Shown: positions 51,969-61,523 of the stretch, one piece after another
Layout: every line of letters starts with the position of its first letter
Position numbering within the stretch: position 1 is the stretch's first letter
DNA from: Phyllobacterium bourgognense
Lineage (GTDB): Bacteria > Pseudomonadota > Alphaproteobacteria > Rhizobiales > Rhizobiaceae
Reading direction: 5' to 3'
DNA: 64,000 nucleotides
Assembly (NCBI RefSeq): GCF_003337575.1
Contig: NZ_QPJM01000017.1
Location: 50,679-114,678 of the forward strand
Position numbers and translations under genes: made by a program
Notes under the pieces: model-generated
Told to the model about the DNA's origin: nothing
Databases searched by the model: none
Seen by the model: the letters and a program-made list of their open reading frames with translations, nothing else

Positions 51969-54086
51969 ATGACCGATACGCCACGTTTTGCGAGCATCCC
52001 GGCGCCCCAATCCGAAAAAAAACCTGTGTCCGATACGCGCCACGGCATCACCCGTACAGACAATTACGGCTGGATGCGCGCTGACAACTGGCAAGACGTT
52101 TTTCGCGATCCTTCGACGCTTGACCCGGCGATTCGCATCCACCTCGAAGCGGAAAACGCCTACCAGTCATCGCTGATGGCAGACACCAAAGACCTTCAAG
52201 TGAGGCTTTTCGACGAGATGAAGGGCCGGATCAAGGAGGATGATTCGTCGGTTCCGTCCAAAGACGGGCCCTACGCCTACGGGACCTCCTACAAGACCGG
52301 CGGCCAGCAACCGCGCTTTTTCCGCACGCCGCGCGATGGCGGACCTGAGACCATGCTGCTTGACGGCGATCTCGAAGGCGAAGGCAAGCCCTATTTCCGG
52401 CTAGCCTCAGCGGATCACTCTCCCGATCACAGCAAGATGATCTGGGGCTTCGATGACAAGGGTTCAGAGTTCTTCACGCTGAAGGTGCGTGACCTCGCGA
52501 CGCTGCAGGATACCGCCGAGACGGTCAGCGATACAGCCGGTGGCGGCGTGTGGAATGCCCAGTCGAATGGCTTTTATTATACGCGCGTCGATGCCAATCA
52601 CCGGCCGTCCCGCCTGTTCTACCATAAGCTCGGCCAGCCCGAGAGTGAGGACCGCCTGATCCACGAGGAGAAAGACCCGGGTTTCTTCCTCGGTGTCGGT
52701 GGCAGCACGCTCAATGATTTTGTCTTCATCGATATCCACGATCACGAAACCTCGGAAATGTGGCTGCTGCCAGCCAATGACGATACCGCCGAACCGAAAC
52801 TCGTCATCGAACGGCAGACAGGCGTCGAATACAGCCTCACCGAGGGCGGCGATGTCTTCTACATCCTCACGAATGCCGATGGCGCCAAGGATTTCAAGAT
52901 CATGAGCGCGCCGGTGGATGCGCCGGAAAAGGCCAACTGGACCGAGATTGTTCCCCACAAGGCCGGACGTCTGCTCCTCGGCCACTCGGCCTACAGCAAC
53001 CATCTCGTCTGGCTCGAGCGTGAGAACGGCCTGCCGCGCATCATGATCCGCGACCGCCATTCGGGCGAGCAACATTCGATATCGTTTGATGAAGAAGCCT
53101 ATGCGCTTGGTCTGCAGGGCAGCGCCGAATATGACACGGAGATCATCCGCTTCTCCTATTCGTCCATGACCACGCCGACCCAGCTCTACGATTACAATAT
53201 GCGCACGCGCGAGCGCACTTTGCTCAAGACGCAGGAAGTACCCTCCGGGCACAATCCGGACGATTATATCACGCGCCGTTTGCTCGCCCCGGCACCGGAT
53301 GGCGAGATCGTACCCATCTCGATCGTCTATCATCGCGACACGAAGATCGACGGTTCGGCGCCTTGCCTGCTTTATGGCTATGGCTCCTACGGCATCACCA
53401 TTCCGGCGAGCTTCAACACCAACTGCCTGTCCCTCGCCGACCGCGGCTTCATCTACGCCATCGCCCATATTCGCGGCGGTAAGGACAAAGGCTATGACTG
53501 GTACGAAAACGGCAAGCGTCTGAAGAAGAAGAACACATTTACCGATTTCATCGCCGCGTCCGAACATCTCGTCGCGGAAGGATTCACCAGCCATGACCGT
53601 ATCGTCGCGCAAGGCGGTTCCGCTGGAGGTCTGCTGATGGGTGCCATCGCCAACATGGCGCCAGGCAATTTTGGCGGCATCATTGCCGAAGTGCCCTTCG
53701 TCGATGTCATCAATACGATGCTCGACGACACGCTGCCGCTCACCCCGCCGGAATGGACCGAATGGGGCAATCCCATCACCTCGGCCACCGACTATGCCTA
53801 CATGGCCTCCTATTCGCCCTATGACAACATCGTCGCGCAGGACTATCCGCCTATCCTTGCCGTCGCTGGCCTCACCGATCCGCGTGTGACCTATTGGGAA
53901 CCGGCGAAATGGGTGGCAAAGCTGCGGGACTTCAAGACGGACGGCAATCCGGTGCTTTTCCGCATCAACATGGATGCGGGCCATGCCGGCGCCTCGGGGC
54001 GTTTCTCGCGGCTGGAAGAAGTCGCCTATGTCTATGCGTATGCGTTGAAGCTGGTCGGAAAAACCGGCGTTTCGGGATCAAGCTGA
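51969..54086 (+). CDS. ptrB: Oligopeptidase B (protease II), S9 family
   Basis: A serine oligopeptidase of about 705 residues, cytosolic, that cleaves small peptides after basic residues. The N-terminal half is a beta-propeller (GWMRADNWQDVF, YPYAYGTSYKTGGQ-like PYAYGTSYKTGGQ), the C-terminal half an alpha/beta hydrolase with YGSYGITIPASFN, the nucleophile in AQGGSAGGLLMGA and the histidine in NMDAGHAGASGR. ATG 51969 (MTDTPRFAS) fits the family better than the frame start at 51954. It converges on the amidase gene with only 7 bases between stops. Confidence 0.93.
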   Translation: MTDTPRFASIPAPQSEKKPVSDTRHGITRTDNYGWMRADNWQDVFRDPSTLDPAIRIHLEAENAYQSSLMADTKDLQVRLFDEMKGRIKEDDSSVPSKDGPYAYGTSYKTGGQQPRFFRTPRDGGPETMLLDGDLEGEGKPYFRLASADHSPDHSKMIWGFDDKGSEFFTLKVRDLATLQDTAETVSDTAGGGVWNAQSNGFYYTRVDANHRPSRLFYHKLGQPESEDRLIHEEKDPGFFLGVGGSTLNDFVFIDIHDHETSEMWLLPANDDTAEPKLVIERQTGVEYSLTEGGDVFYILTNADGAKDFKIMSAPVDAPEKANWTEIVPHKAGRLLLGHSAYSNHLVWLERENGLPRIMIRDRHSGEQHSISFDEEAYALGLQGSAEYDTEIIRFSYSSMTTPTQLYDYNMRTRERTLLKTQEVPSGHNPDDYITRRLLAPAPDGEIVPISIVYHRDTKIDGSAPCLLYGYGSYGITIPASFNTNCLSLADRGFIYAIAHIRGGKDKGYDWYENGKRLKKKNTFTDFIAASEHLVAEGFTSHDRIVAQGGSAGGLLMGAIANMAPGNFGGIIAEVPFVDVINTMLDDTLPLTPPEWTEWGNPITSATDYAYMASYSPYDNIVAQDYPPILAVAGLTDPRVTYWEPAKWVAKLRDFKTDGNPVLFRINMDAGHAGASGRFSRLEEVAYVYAYALKLVGKTGVSGSS

Positions 54087-54093
54087 GATCGGC

Positions 54094-55515
54094 TCAGCCA
54101 GGCGAGCGTGGGTCGATTGGCGTGATCGGACGCAGGTCCAGAACAAGCTCAAGCGCACGCGCAGCAGCCAGGACACGTCCCTCAGCCCGTCCGCGGCCAA
54201 CGATCTGCAGCCCGACGGGGCGTCCATCAGCGGTGAACCCGCAAGGAAGACTTAGCGCTGGCGAAGTCGTCAGCGTGATCGCATAGGCTATCGCCAGCCA
54301 CTCGACATAATTTGAGAAGGTGTAGCCGTCACATTCCTTCACGTACCGCTCGCCTACGGGATAGGCGGCGACGATCGTCGCCGGACAAAGCAGCAGGTCA
54401 TAGGTGTCGAAAAACGCGTTCATCCTGCGGAACATCGCGGCGCGATTGTTTTCCGCCCGGACAAGGTCTGCCATGGAATAGCCGAGACCCTTCTCGATAT
54501 TCCAGACGACTTCGGGCTTCATTTTATCTGCATGGCTTTCCAGAAGGCCCGCATAACTGGCGGCGAAGGCCAGGCCCCGCATGACCTGAAAAGTATCATG
54601 TGCTTCGGAGAGGTCGGGATGCGCTTCCTCGACAAGGGTGCCAATCTCGCCAAAGCGTGCGGCCGCCGCGCGACAAATCGATGCCACCTCCGGATCCACC
54701 GGCGTGATGCCGAGATCTGCGGAGAAAGCAACACGCGCGGGCCGCCAGCCGGAGCGCGCTGCAGCAAGGAAGCTTTCAGTTCTCGGCAACGACAGAGGGT
54801 CTGCAGGACTCTCGCCGGTCATCGCATCAAGGAGAAGCGCCGTGTCCTCGACAGTACGGCCCATCGGCCCCTTGACCCCCAGCAGGCGATCGATCTTGGC
54901 TCCCGGATTGCTGGCAACGCGGCCGGGGCTGGGGCGCAGTCCCACCACGCCGCAGAAACTTGCGGGATTGCGTAAACTGCCTCCAAGGTCGGATCCTTGC
55001 GCCACCCAAGCCATGCCAGTGGCAAGTGCCACCGCCGCCCCGCCGGATGAACCCGCAGCCGAGAGCTTCGTGTTCCAGGGATTGAGCGTCGCGCCAAAGA
55101 CATCGTTGAATGTATTGGCGCCCGCACCAAACTCCGGCGTGTTTGACTTTGCGTAAATGACGCCGCCTTCAGCCTCGATCGTCTCGACGAGAATGTCGGA
55201 TTTCTCTGGGACGTGGTCGGCGAAGATCGTCGAACCATAGGTGGTACGCACGCCGGCCACGTCCGTCAGGTCCTTTATTGGCACCGGCAGACCGGCCAGA
55301 CGGCCGCGGCTGCCAAGGGGCCGTTGCATCAGCAGGCGGGCTTGTTCGCGAGCGCGATCGAAGCAGAGGATGGGAAGTGCGTTGACGGCAACATCGACAA
55401 TCGCCGTGCGCGCTTCAAGCGCATCGAGACAGTCGAGCGGCGTCACCTCACCACGATTTAGCAGATCGACAACGTCGCAGGCGGGCATGCCAGTCAGACC
55501 CACATCACCTGCCAT
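54094..55515 (-). CDS. Amidase signature family hydrolase
   Basis: A 473-residue amidase with the Ser-cisSer-Lys arrangement: Lys in GLPVPIKDLTDVAG, the serine-rich core GSSGGAAVALATGMAW and SDLGGSLRNPASFCG, plus KSNTPEFGAGANTFN. Such enzymes hydrolyse amides, including aryl and short aliphatic amides; the substrate is not evident. It is a single gene with no GatB/GatC-like partner, so it is not the tRNA amidotransferase subunit. Confidence 0.9.
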   Translation of the reverse strand: MAGDVGLTGMPACDVVDLLNRGEVTPLDCLDALEARTAIVDVAVNALPILCFDRAREQARLLMQRPLGSRGRLAGLPVPIKDLTDVAGVRTTYGSTIFADHVPEKSDILVETIEAEGGVIYAKSNTPEFGAGANTFNDVFGATLNPWNTKLSAAGSSGGAAVALATGMAWVAQGSDLGGSLRNPASFCGVVGLRPSPGRVASNPGAKIDRLLGVKGPMGRTVEDTALLLDAMTGESPADPLSLPRTESFLAAARSGWRPARVAFSADLGITPVDPEVASICRAAAARFGEIGTLVEEAHPDLSEAHDTFQVMRGLAFAASYAGLLESHADKMKPEVVWNIEKGLGYSMADLVRAENNRAAMFRRMNAFFDTYDLLLCPATIVAAYPVGERYVKECDGYTFSNYVEWLAIAYAITLTTSPALSLPCGFTADGRPVGLQIVGRGRAEGRVLAAARALELVLDLRPITPIDPRSPG

Positions 55516-55666
55516 GACCTAGTCCTCTGCCGGAGCGCCGCAAGACGGTACTATACTTGTCTTCGGGGCGGTGTCCAACCCGCGTCTCGTAACTGTAACG
55601 TACTGCCCTTCGTCCGTCCTGCATGTCAACTTCTCCCTGGGATCGCATTCCCCAGGGAGAGGTTCG

Positions 55667-56224
55667 ATGTTCGAAGAAACCAGAAGATGTACAGGCCGCA
55701 GAGGCGGCCTGTTGATAACCATGCTTTGTATGGCCGGTCTTTTCGCCGCCACCGCCGCCGCCCAGCAACCAACAGCAGCGCAGCAAAGCGCCATCAAATC
55801 CGCTTGCCGTTCCGATTTCATGGCGCAATGTTCGGGTGTGCAACCCGGAGGCAAGGCCGCACTCACCTGTCTGCAACAGCATAACTCGTCACTCTCCTCG
55901 GCATGTCAGTCCGCAATAGCGGCGATCGGTGGAGCAAAATCCGCACCGGCGGCATCTTCAACCGGCACGGCAACTGCCCCCGCGACAGCGACCGCTCCCG
56001 CGACAGCGACTGCTCCTGCCGCAGCCGCCCCCGCTGCTGCCGCCCCCGCCCCGTCTTTCACGCCGCGCCAAGAGATGATGATCGTGCGCCAATCGTGCGG
56101 CCCTGATTTCCGGAGGTTGTGCAGCTCGGTCGCCTTGGGTGGTGGACGCGGCATCGCATGCCTGAGAAACAATCTCGCCCGCTTGTCACCGACTTGTCAA
56201 AAGGTGCTGACAGCAGGACGTTAG
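55667..56224 (+). CDS. Secreted cysteine-rich repeat protein with Ala/Pro/Thr spacer
   Basis: About 185 residues from ATG 55667, with GGGAGAGG upstream. An N-terminal export segment (GLLITMLCMAGLFAATAAA) leads to two copies of a cysteine-rich repeat (CRSDFMAQCSGVQPGGKAAL-type and CGPDFRRLCSSVALGGGRGI-type), joined by a low-complexity spacer of TATAPA repeats. This is the cysteine-rich repeat family of alphaproteobacteria, periplasmic and of unknown function. The repeat number in the spacer may vary between strains. Confidence 0.8.
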   Translation: MFEETRRCTGRRGGLLITMLCMAGLFAATAAAQQPTAAQQSAIKSACRSDFMAQCSGVQPGGKAALTCLQQHNSSLSSACQSAIAAIGGAKSAPAASSTGTATAPATATAPATATAPAAAAPAAAAPAPSFTPRQEMMIVRQSCGPDFRRLCSSVALGGGRGIACLRNNLARLSPTCQKVLTAGR

Positions 56225-56329
56225 TGCCTCACGCGCCTTTCACTTCGCCGTGCTGCGGCGTTCGCGCAGTTACCTGCGCGTTGAAATGAGCTATAAATTA
56301 CGACGCCCGCTCAGAGCCTGACCGCAAAT

Positions 56330-56447
56330 TGGTCAGGGCGTGGCGAAAATGGTGATTTTCGAGCACCGAAGCGGAGCGTACGTTGGGTACTTGAGCATCG
56401 GAGCGCAGGAAAGCGCCATTTGCAGCCTGCCTTGGCGAATTTACGCT
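56330..56447. repeat. Bru-RS/RIME-like element, copy 7
   Basis: A more diverged copy, about 118 bp, with the core GGTGATTTTCGAGCACCGAAGCGGAGCG split as in the others, GTACTTGAGCATCGGAGCG and AAGCGCCATTTGCAG. It lies upstream of a small secreted protein gene. Confidence 0.8.
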
Positions 56448-56504
56448 CAGGCTCTCGGGGGATTCGGACGCTTGGTTTGTTCTTGAAGAGCCTCGGAGAT
56501 TTAG

Positions 56505-56840
56505 ATGAAAAAAAGCGCATTTGCCCTGTTACTCGGCCTTGGTTTCCTGGCGCAGCCTGTTATTGCTGTCACCGGTATGTCGCAAGCACAGGCTGTTCGC
56601 AAGAATGTCAGCGAATATGCCGGCCAGCGCTGCAACACGCCGCCGCGTGGATCCGGGATCATCGTCGGGCAATATACCGGTACGACCGACAACCCAATCC
56701 TTTCCATGGGCGGCGACAATACGACGGTCTCGTTCTTTCGTTGCTTCACCTCCATGCAGGAGTGCCAGGGCTGGCTCTACACCTTGCGCAGCAAATACAC
56801 CGATGGAAATTCAGTGCTGATCAGTTGCAAGAAGAGATAG
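56505..56840 (+). CDS. Small exported protein of unknown function
   Basis: A 111-residue protein starting at ATG 56505 with GGAG six bases upstream. It has a signal peptide (MKKSAFALLLGLGFLAQPV) and a mature part with four cysteines (QRCNTPP, FRCFTSMQECQGW, ISCKKR), likely two disulfides. A periplasmic or secreted protein; I recognise no family. Confidence 0.7.
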   Translation: MKKSAFALLLGLGFLAQPVIAVTGMSQAQAVRKNVSEYAGQRCNTPPRGSGIIVGQYTGTTDNPILSMGGDNTTVSFFRCFTSMQECQGWLYTLRSKYTDGNSVLISCKKR

Positions 56841-56999
56841 GCTTGCTGCGAGGCTCGCAGCACCAGACATGACGGCGGAAACGGGCCACCGCAAGTTGGC
56901 CGGAATTGACCAGCAGATATTGACCGCTTGGGGCAGTTTGTCACGACAGGAGTGACAGCCGGATTTACAACGGAGGACTCTCACATCCACCGGCTTTGA

Positions 57000-59900
57000 T
57001 CACTCGCCGCCTTTTTTGGCGGTGACTACGGTCGGTTTTGTTGCTTGCGGATCGCAAATCTCCGCCGGCCCGATTAGCGCGGTATCGTTGCCGTCCGGCC
57101 CAAAGGATGGCGGGATATTTGCCGCAGGCTTCGATCCCCAGCAACTCGGCTTGTCACCAAGAGTGAAGTCGAGCTTCACGTTCCCACCTGACGGATCGAT
57201 GGGCAACCAGGTGCTATCATGCGCCTTGCCGTCGACCTTCAGGTTCTGGACATAGGTTTTGCCAGGGTTTTGCGCCTTAATGGTCATCAGCCTGTTCTCA
57301 CCCTGCCAGATTACCGCTTTTTCAAATGTCGGGCTGACAAGTGTGAGACCCGCAACCGCTGGAATTTCCGGATAAAGACCAAGCATGCTCCACACCAGCC
57401 ACCCAGATTCCGCGCCGAGATCGTCATTGCCCGGTATGCCGTCCACCTTTGTGGTGAACTGGTTGGTTCTGATGCGTTGGACGACGGCCTGCGACTTATA
57501 GGGCTGGCTGGTCCAATTATAGAGGAACGGCGAAGCGAAATTCGGCTCGTTGCCGATCCACATGTAGCCGGGCAGGTCTTCATAGGCATTGACATAGGTC
57601 GTGAAAGTATCGAGCCGGGCCAGCGCCGCCTTTTCACCACCCACGGCGTTGATCAAGCCGCGAATATCATGCGGTGCCATCCAGGTATATTGTTCCGCGT
57701 TGCCCTCGCGGTATTGCTCGGTATAGTTCCGCCTGTTGTCGCCTTTGTTGTCGGCGGCGTATACGCTTGGCCAGCTACCATCCGATCGCCGCGGCTGAAT
57801 TTGCGGATGAGGTTGTTTGCCATTGGCTTTTGTCCATGCTTCAACCACGGGACTTCCCGATTCCCATTTATCATCTTTGTTCCAAACCACGTTCTTCCAG
57901 TCCGGATTGAACAGGTTTTGCCAATTGCCGGAGCGTTTGCGTAAGGTCGCCGCCTCATCGCCGGAACCACCAACGATCACCTGATCATCCTTCGTGCCAA
58001 GTGCTGTGACGAACCGGGAAATGGCAAAGTCGGTGCTCGTATATTCCATATTGGTCGAGGTAGCGCCCTGCTCATTGCTGTTGTAGGGGATGTAGCCCAG
58101 CTTCATGTAGTCGCCAAGCCCGCGAAGGGTCGTCTTCCCGCCGCACTGCGTCGTCCGTCCGAAGGCGGTATCGCGCATGGTCTTGCTGGCTGCAGCCGTA
58201 TCGAAATTGCGGGCGCCATAGGCATGGGCCTGCGCCACGATGATCGAGACGCCATCCCCCGGCATGATCGGGCTTGAGGAATTACCATGCACCCACATCG
58301 GAAAGGTGCCACCGCACTGTTTTGCGTCATTGACCAGAGTTTGCATCATATCGCTGAGTTCATGCGGATAGAGTAGCGACTGCAGCGGGATCAGCGAACG
58401 ATACGTATCCCAGCTCGAAAAGCTCGAATAGTGGACGCGATCCTTTTCAACCTTTTCCGTCTTGGTTGCGCCGAAGCGGATATACTCGCCATTAACGTCG
58501 CTGAAGGTCGACGGCGTCTGCAGCGAATGATAGAGCGCCGTATAAAACTTCCTGGTGTCGTCGGCGCTGCCGCCGCTGATCTGGATTGCATTCAGCCGCT
58601 TGTTCCAATCGGCGCTTGCTTGCTCCCGCACCTGCTCGAAAGTTGCATTTCCGCTTTCCTTCTCCAGGTTTTCCTTGGCATTCGCGGCGTTGACATAGGA
58701 AAGACCAACCTTGGAACGCACGACGGTTGGCGCGCCGGCCACGGCAGTGAAGGTGAGCGTTGTGAAATTCCCGGACGTCGTTGAAGGCGTGAAAGCTTGA
58801 TCGAACACTGCGTGGAAGTACACGTTGAACCGGCCGCCGGAGCCGCAGAAGCCGCCGTCACTCGTGTAGCCGGAAACGCTTTTCGACGCTGCATCGACAG
58901 TGAGCGTGCCGGAGCCGGTGCTCGAGGCGGCATCGATGCGCAGCAGCGCGCTCTTGCCCGCCGGATAGGTGAACTTGCCGAGCCCCGTGCGTGTCGTTGC
59001 GGTCAGTTCGGTTTCGATGCCACTGTCGGGGAGTTTGATATAGTAGTAGCCGGGCTGAGCGGCTTCCTGTTTGTGGTCGAGGGCTGGTTGCGTTTCGTTC
59101 GCAGAGGACATCGGCAAAAACGGAATAGCGCTGCCCGCATCACAGCCAACGCCACTCAAGTGAGTGAGAGGGAAGCCGACTATGCGGTTCATCTCATAAT
59201 GGTAGCCTTTGACGGAATAGCCTCCCGGCGTGTTCGTATCTGGCCCCCAATTTACCATACCGAATGGCCGGCCCGCTGCAGGGAATGTGAACGCGCCCAT
59301 ACTCTGTCCGCCCCCTGGGCCATCGTACATCTGCCCGGGACCCGTGCCAATGAACGGATCAACAAACTGCGTGAGCGCCATATCAACGCGCGGATTACTG
59401 AGTTTGTCGATCGCCGCCTCCAGCGTGGCAATTCGCTTCTCAAGCTCTCCGGCAGATTTCTCCGTACCGAGCTTTGCCTTGCCGAGGCCCTCCGTCAATT
59501 CGCCCAAAGTCTGTTGCAGCTTTTCAATCAGCATCTTGTCGGCTTTGCCGTCCGCAAGGCCCTGAAGCAGTTTTGTCAAAGTTGTGGTGCTGGCCGGGTC
59601 GCCCGCCAGCTTCACCGCTGCGTCATAATCCGCCTTCAGCACGGCAAAATCACTTTGCAATGTGCCAAGCTTGATCCGGTCTTCGCCGGACAGGGTTTTC
59701 GCGTCCAGCGCCTCCAAGGCAGCATCGATCTTGTCGAGGTGAGCGGAAAGCGCGGCCAGCTGCTTCAAACCCTCTTCCGATGCGGCAACCCGGCTTTGCA
59801 GCGCAGCTACATCCTGCTTCAACTCGACGAGACCCAGCGCCTGCAATTGCGCCAAAGCAGCCTTGAGCTCGGCATAAGTCTGCTCGTTCGCCTGATCTTT

Positions 59901-60062
59901 CCTGCCGATCTCGTTCTTGAGCTGGTCGATTTCGGCCTTCAGCTGATCAAAGGTGCCTTGCGATCTCGTATCGGCTGGCGGGCTCTTGTCGTCGCCGCCG
60001 TTACACCCGGCAAGCATGGTCGAGGCGAGAAGCCCCGCCATGAATATGCGTCGTAGTGTCAT
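57000..60062 (-). CDS. GH92 alpha-mannosidase-like lipoprotein with coiled-coil stalk
   Basis: About 1,020 residues from ATG 60062, which has GGAGG six bases upstream. The N-terminus is a lipoprotein signal (LLASTMLAGCNGG, acylated Cys about 20), then about 190 residues of heptad-rich coiled coil (FDQLKAEIDQLKNEI, LAALSAHLDKIDAALEAL), then a GH92 catalytic region beginning FVDPFIGTGPG with HLSGVGCD, GNEPNFASPFLYNW and GIPGNDDLGAESGWLVWSML; these include the acidic residues expected of the calcium-dependent exo-mannosidases. It probably trims alpha-mannosides at the outer membrane. The long stalk is unusual for GH92. Confidence 0.9.
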   Translation of the reverse strand: MTLRRIFMAGLLASTMLAGCNGGDDKSPPADTRSQGTFDQLKAEIDQLKNEIGRKDQANEQTYAELKAALAQLQALGLVELKQDVAALQSRVAASEEGLKQLAALSAHLDKIDAALEALDAKTLSGEDRIKLGTLQSDFAVLKADYDAAVKLAGDPASTTTLTKLLQGLADGKADKMLIEKLQQTLGELTEGLGKAKLGTEKSAGELEKRIATLEAAIDKLSNPRVDMALTQFVDPFIGTGPGQMYDGPGGGQSMGAFTFPAAGRPFGMVNWGPDTNTPGGYSVKGYHYEMNRIVGFPLTHLSGVGCDAGSAIPFLPMSSANETQPALDHKQEAAQPGYYYIKLPDSGIETELTATTRTGLGKFTYPAGKSALLRIDAASSTGSGTLTVDAASKSVSGYTSDGGFCGSGGRFNVYFHAVFDQAFTPSTTSGNFTTLTFTAVAGAPTVVRSKVGLSYVNAANAKENLEKESGNATFEQVREQASADWNKRLNAIQISGGSADDTRKFYTALYHSLQTPSTFSDVNGEYIRFGATKTEKVEKDRVHYSSFSSWDTYRSLIPLQSLLYPHELSDMMQTLVNDAKQCGGTFPMWVHGNSSSPIMPGDGVSIIVAQAHAYGARNFDTAAASKTMRDTAFGRTTQCGGKTTLRGLGDYMKLGYIPYNSNEQGATSTNMEYTSTDFAISRFVTALGTKDDQVIVGGSGDEAATLRKRSGNWQNLFNPDWKNVVWNKDDKWESGSPVVEAWTKANGKQPHPQIQPRRSDGSWPSVYAADNKGDNRRNYTEQYREGNAEQYTWMAPHDIRGLINAVGGEKAALARLDTFTTYVNAYEDLPGYMWIGNEPNFASPFLYNWTSQPYKSQAVVQRIRTNQFTTKVDGIPGNDDLGAESGWLVWSMLGLYPEIPAVAGLTLVSPTFEKAVIWQGENRLMTIKAQNPGKTYVQNLKVDGKAHDSTWLPIDPSGGNVKLDFTLGDKPSCWGSKPAANIPPSFGPDGNDTALIGPAEICDPQATKPTVVTAKKGGE

Positions 60063-60291
60063 GGTTTCCTCCAAAATGGATTTCTTGAAAATGTTCTGAA
60101 ACTGAAAAATCATCGCGTCAGGCGCGAGGTGGTTGCAATCAACCACGCTTCAAACCGCGCTCCTCCCAGGGCGGTCTAAGCCGATTAAATAAGAGTCTGT
60201 GATTAATTCGCCTCGGCGATAGGGTCAATTCGCCTTAAGTATAAGAGAATGAATTGATGGCCAGCTTTCGCTCCAGCATAGAGCTGGCAAA

Positions 60292-60323
60292 AGAAAAAAG
60301 GCCGATGGAGCGATCCATCGGCC
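60292..60323 (-). terminator. Intrinsic terminator of the L,D-transpeptidase gene
   Basis: On the minus strand GGCCGATGGA and TCCATCGGCC (60300-60323) form a 10-bp stem with a 4-base loop, followed by TTTTTTCTTTT. It lies 26 bases beyond the stop at 60349: a textbook rho-independent terminator. Confidence 0.9.
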
Positions 60324-60348
60324 TCTTATCTGCATGTCGAGCGTAAAC

Positions 60349-61065
60349 TTATGTCACTAGAACCGGCGTCTTGTTCGGCACGCGGTCATAAAGGTCGATG
60401 ATGTCCTGGTTGATCAGGCGCACGCAGCCAGATGAGACGGCCTTGCCGATGGACCACCATTCCGGCGAGCCGTGCAGGCGATAGAGCGTGTCGACGCCAT
60501 CCTTGAAGAGATAAAGCGCGCGGGCGCCTAGTGGATTTTTAAGTCCCGGCTGCATGCCGCCATTGCGCGCACTGTACTGCACCAGCTCTGGCTGACGGGC
60601 GACCATTTCATCTGGCGGCGTCCAGGTTGGCCAATGGCGCTTCCACTGGACGACGGCGCGGCCCGACCAGGCGAAACCTTCCTTGCCGATACCGACGCCG
60701 TAGCGGATCGCCTGCCCGCCTTCGCGCACCTGATAGAGGAATTTGTCGGTCGTATCGACGACGATCGTCCCCGGCTGTTCGCCGGTCGGATCCTGCACGA
60801 TCTGCCGGAGATAGCGCTTGTCCATCTTTTCGATCGGGATCGCCGGCAGCATGTAGCCATCGTCTTCACGGGCCGAATACATGGATTGAAAAGAAGCGAA
60901 AGCCGGGTCGACATCCATTTGCGGCGACGCGAGGGGATTGCCATAGTCATCGACCTGGATGACCGGCCTGTCGTCGCGGATCTGTGCGCAGCCGGCGAGA
61001 CCGGCTGCAGCGGTGGCGGTCAATGCAGCCAGAAAGCCGCGACGGGAAAGTGTATTTTGCATCAT
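60349..61065 (-). CDS. L,D-transpeptidase (YkuD family), Tat-type lipoprotein signal
   Basis: A 238-residue wall cross-linking enzyme. The N-terminus combines a twin-arginine-like motif (LSRRGFLAAL) with a lipobox (AGLAGC). The YkuD domain contains IVVDTTDKFLYQVREGG and the catalytic HGSPEWWSIGKAVSSGCVRL with the active-site cysteine near residue 215. Enzymes of this kind make 3-3 cross-links or attach outer membrane proteins to peptidoglycan in Rhizobiales. A strong terminator follows; a 458-base gap separates it from the divergent autotransporter gene. Confidence 0.92.
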   Translation of the reverse strand: MMQNTLSRRGFLAALTATAAAGLAGCAQIRDDRPVIQVDDYGNPLASPQMDVDPAFASFQSMYSAREDDGYMLPAIPIEKMDKRYLRQIVQDPTGEQPGTIVVDTTDKFLYQVREGGQAIRYGVGIGKEGFAWSGRAVVQWKRHWPTWTPPDEMVARQPELVQYSARNGGMQPGLKNPLGARALYLFKDGVDTLYRLHGSPEWWSIGKAVSSGCVRLINQDIIDLYDRVPNKTPVLVT

Positions 61066-61523
61066 TGAACCAGGTTGGTGGCGGGATGGGCGAGCGGGAA
61101 GTTGCGCCGCCTAAACGCACAATGAATATGGCGGCTAACCGTTGACAATAGGGCGCAAACAAGGCGACTGGCCGACTGTTGCCGCGCCGCAACAAAAAGC
61201 CCGTACCCAACGGAATTGGCCGTTCAACTTCGGATAAACAATTCGTGAGCCTGGCAGCAGGGACCTGGAAGGCAAGGTGACGTGTGCGGGGAATTTTCGG
61301 AAGCGTGGCCCGGCATGGAGAGGCAACCGGCCAGGCGCTCCAGAATGCAACCGGAACACCTTTCTCTTTCTATTAACAACCCGAAATCGTGTAGCTTCTC
61401 ACAACATGCATGTTATTTGACCGTGCCTCGAATTCAGGCAGTTGACACAACGGCATTTAGCCGCAAAGTTCTGCCAACTATATTGCACTTCATATTGCCT
61501 GATTTTTTTAAAGGACGCTTTTC
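61066..61523. promoter_or_regulatory. Divergent promoter region
   Basis: These 458 bases lie between the starts of the L,D-transpeptidase and subtilisin autotransporter genes and must carry both promoters. The half next to the autotransporter is AT-rich (61360-61515). I find no gene, repeat or clear operator. Confidence 0.45.

Noticed and set aside
52464..53984. A 506-codon minus-strand frame
   Set aside because: It is antisense to the oligopeptidase gene, which has intact catalytic motifs; no recognisable domain on the minus strand.
58797..60056. A 419-codon plus-strand frame
   Set aside because: It is antisense to the coiled-coil and N-terminal catalytic region of the GH92 gene; its apparent length follows from codon bias.
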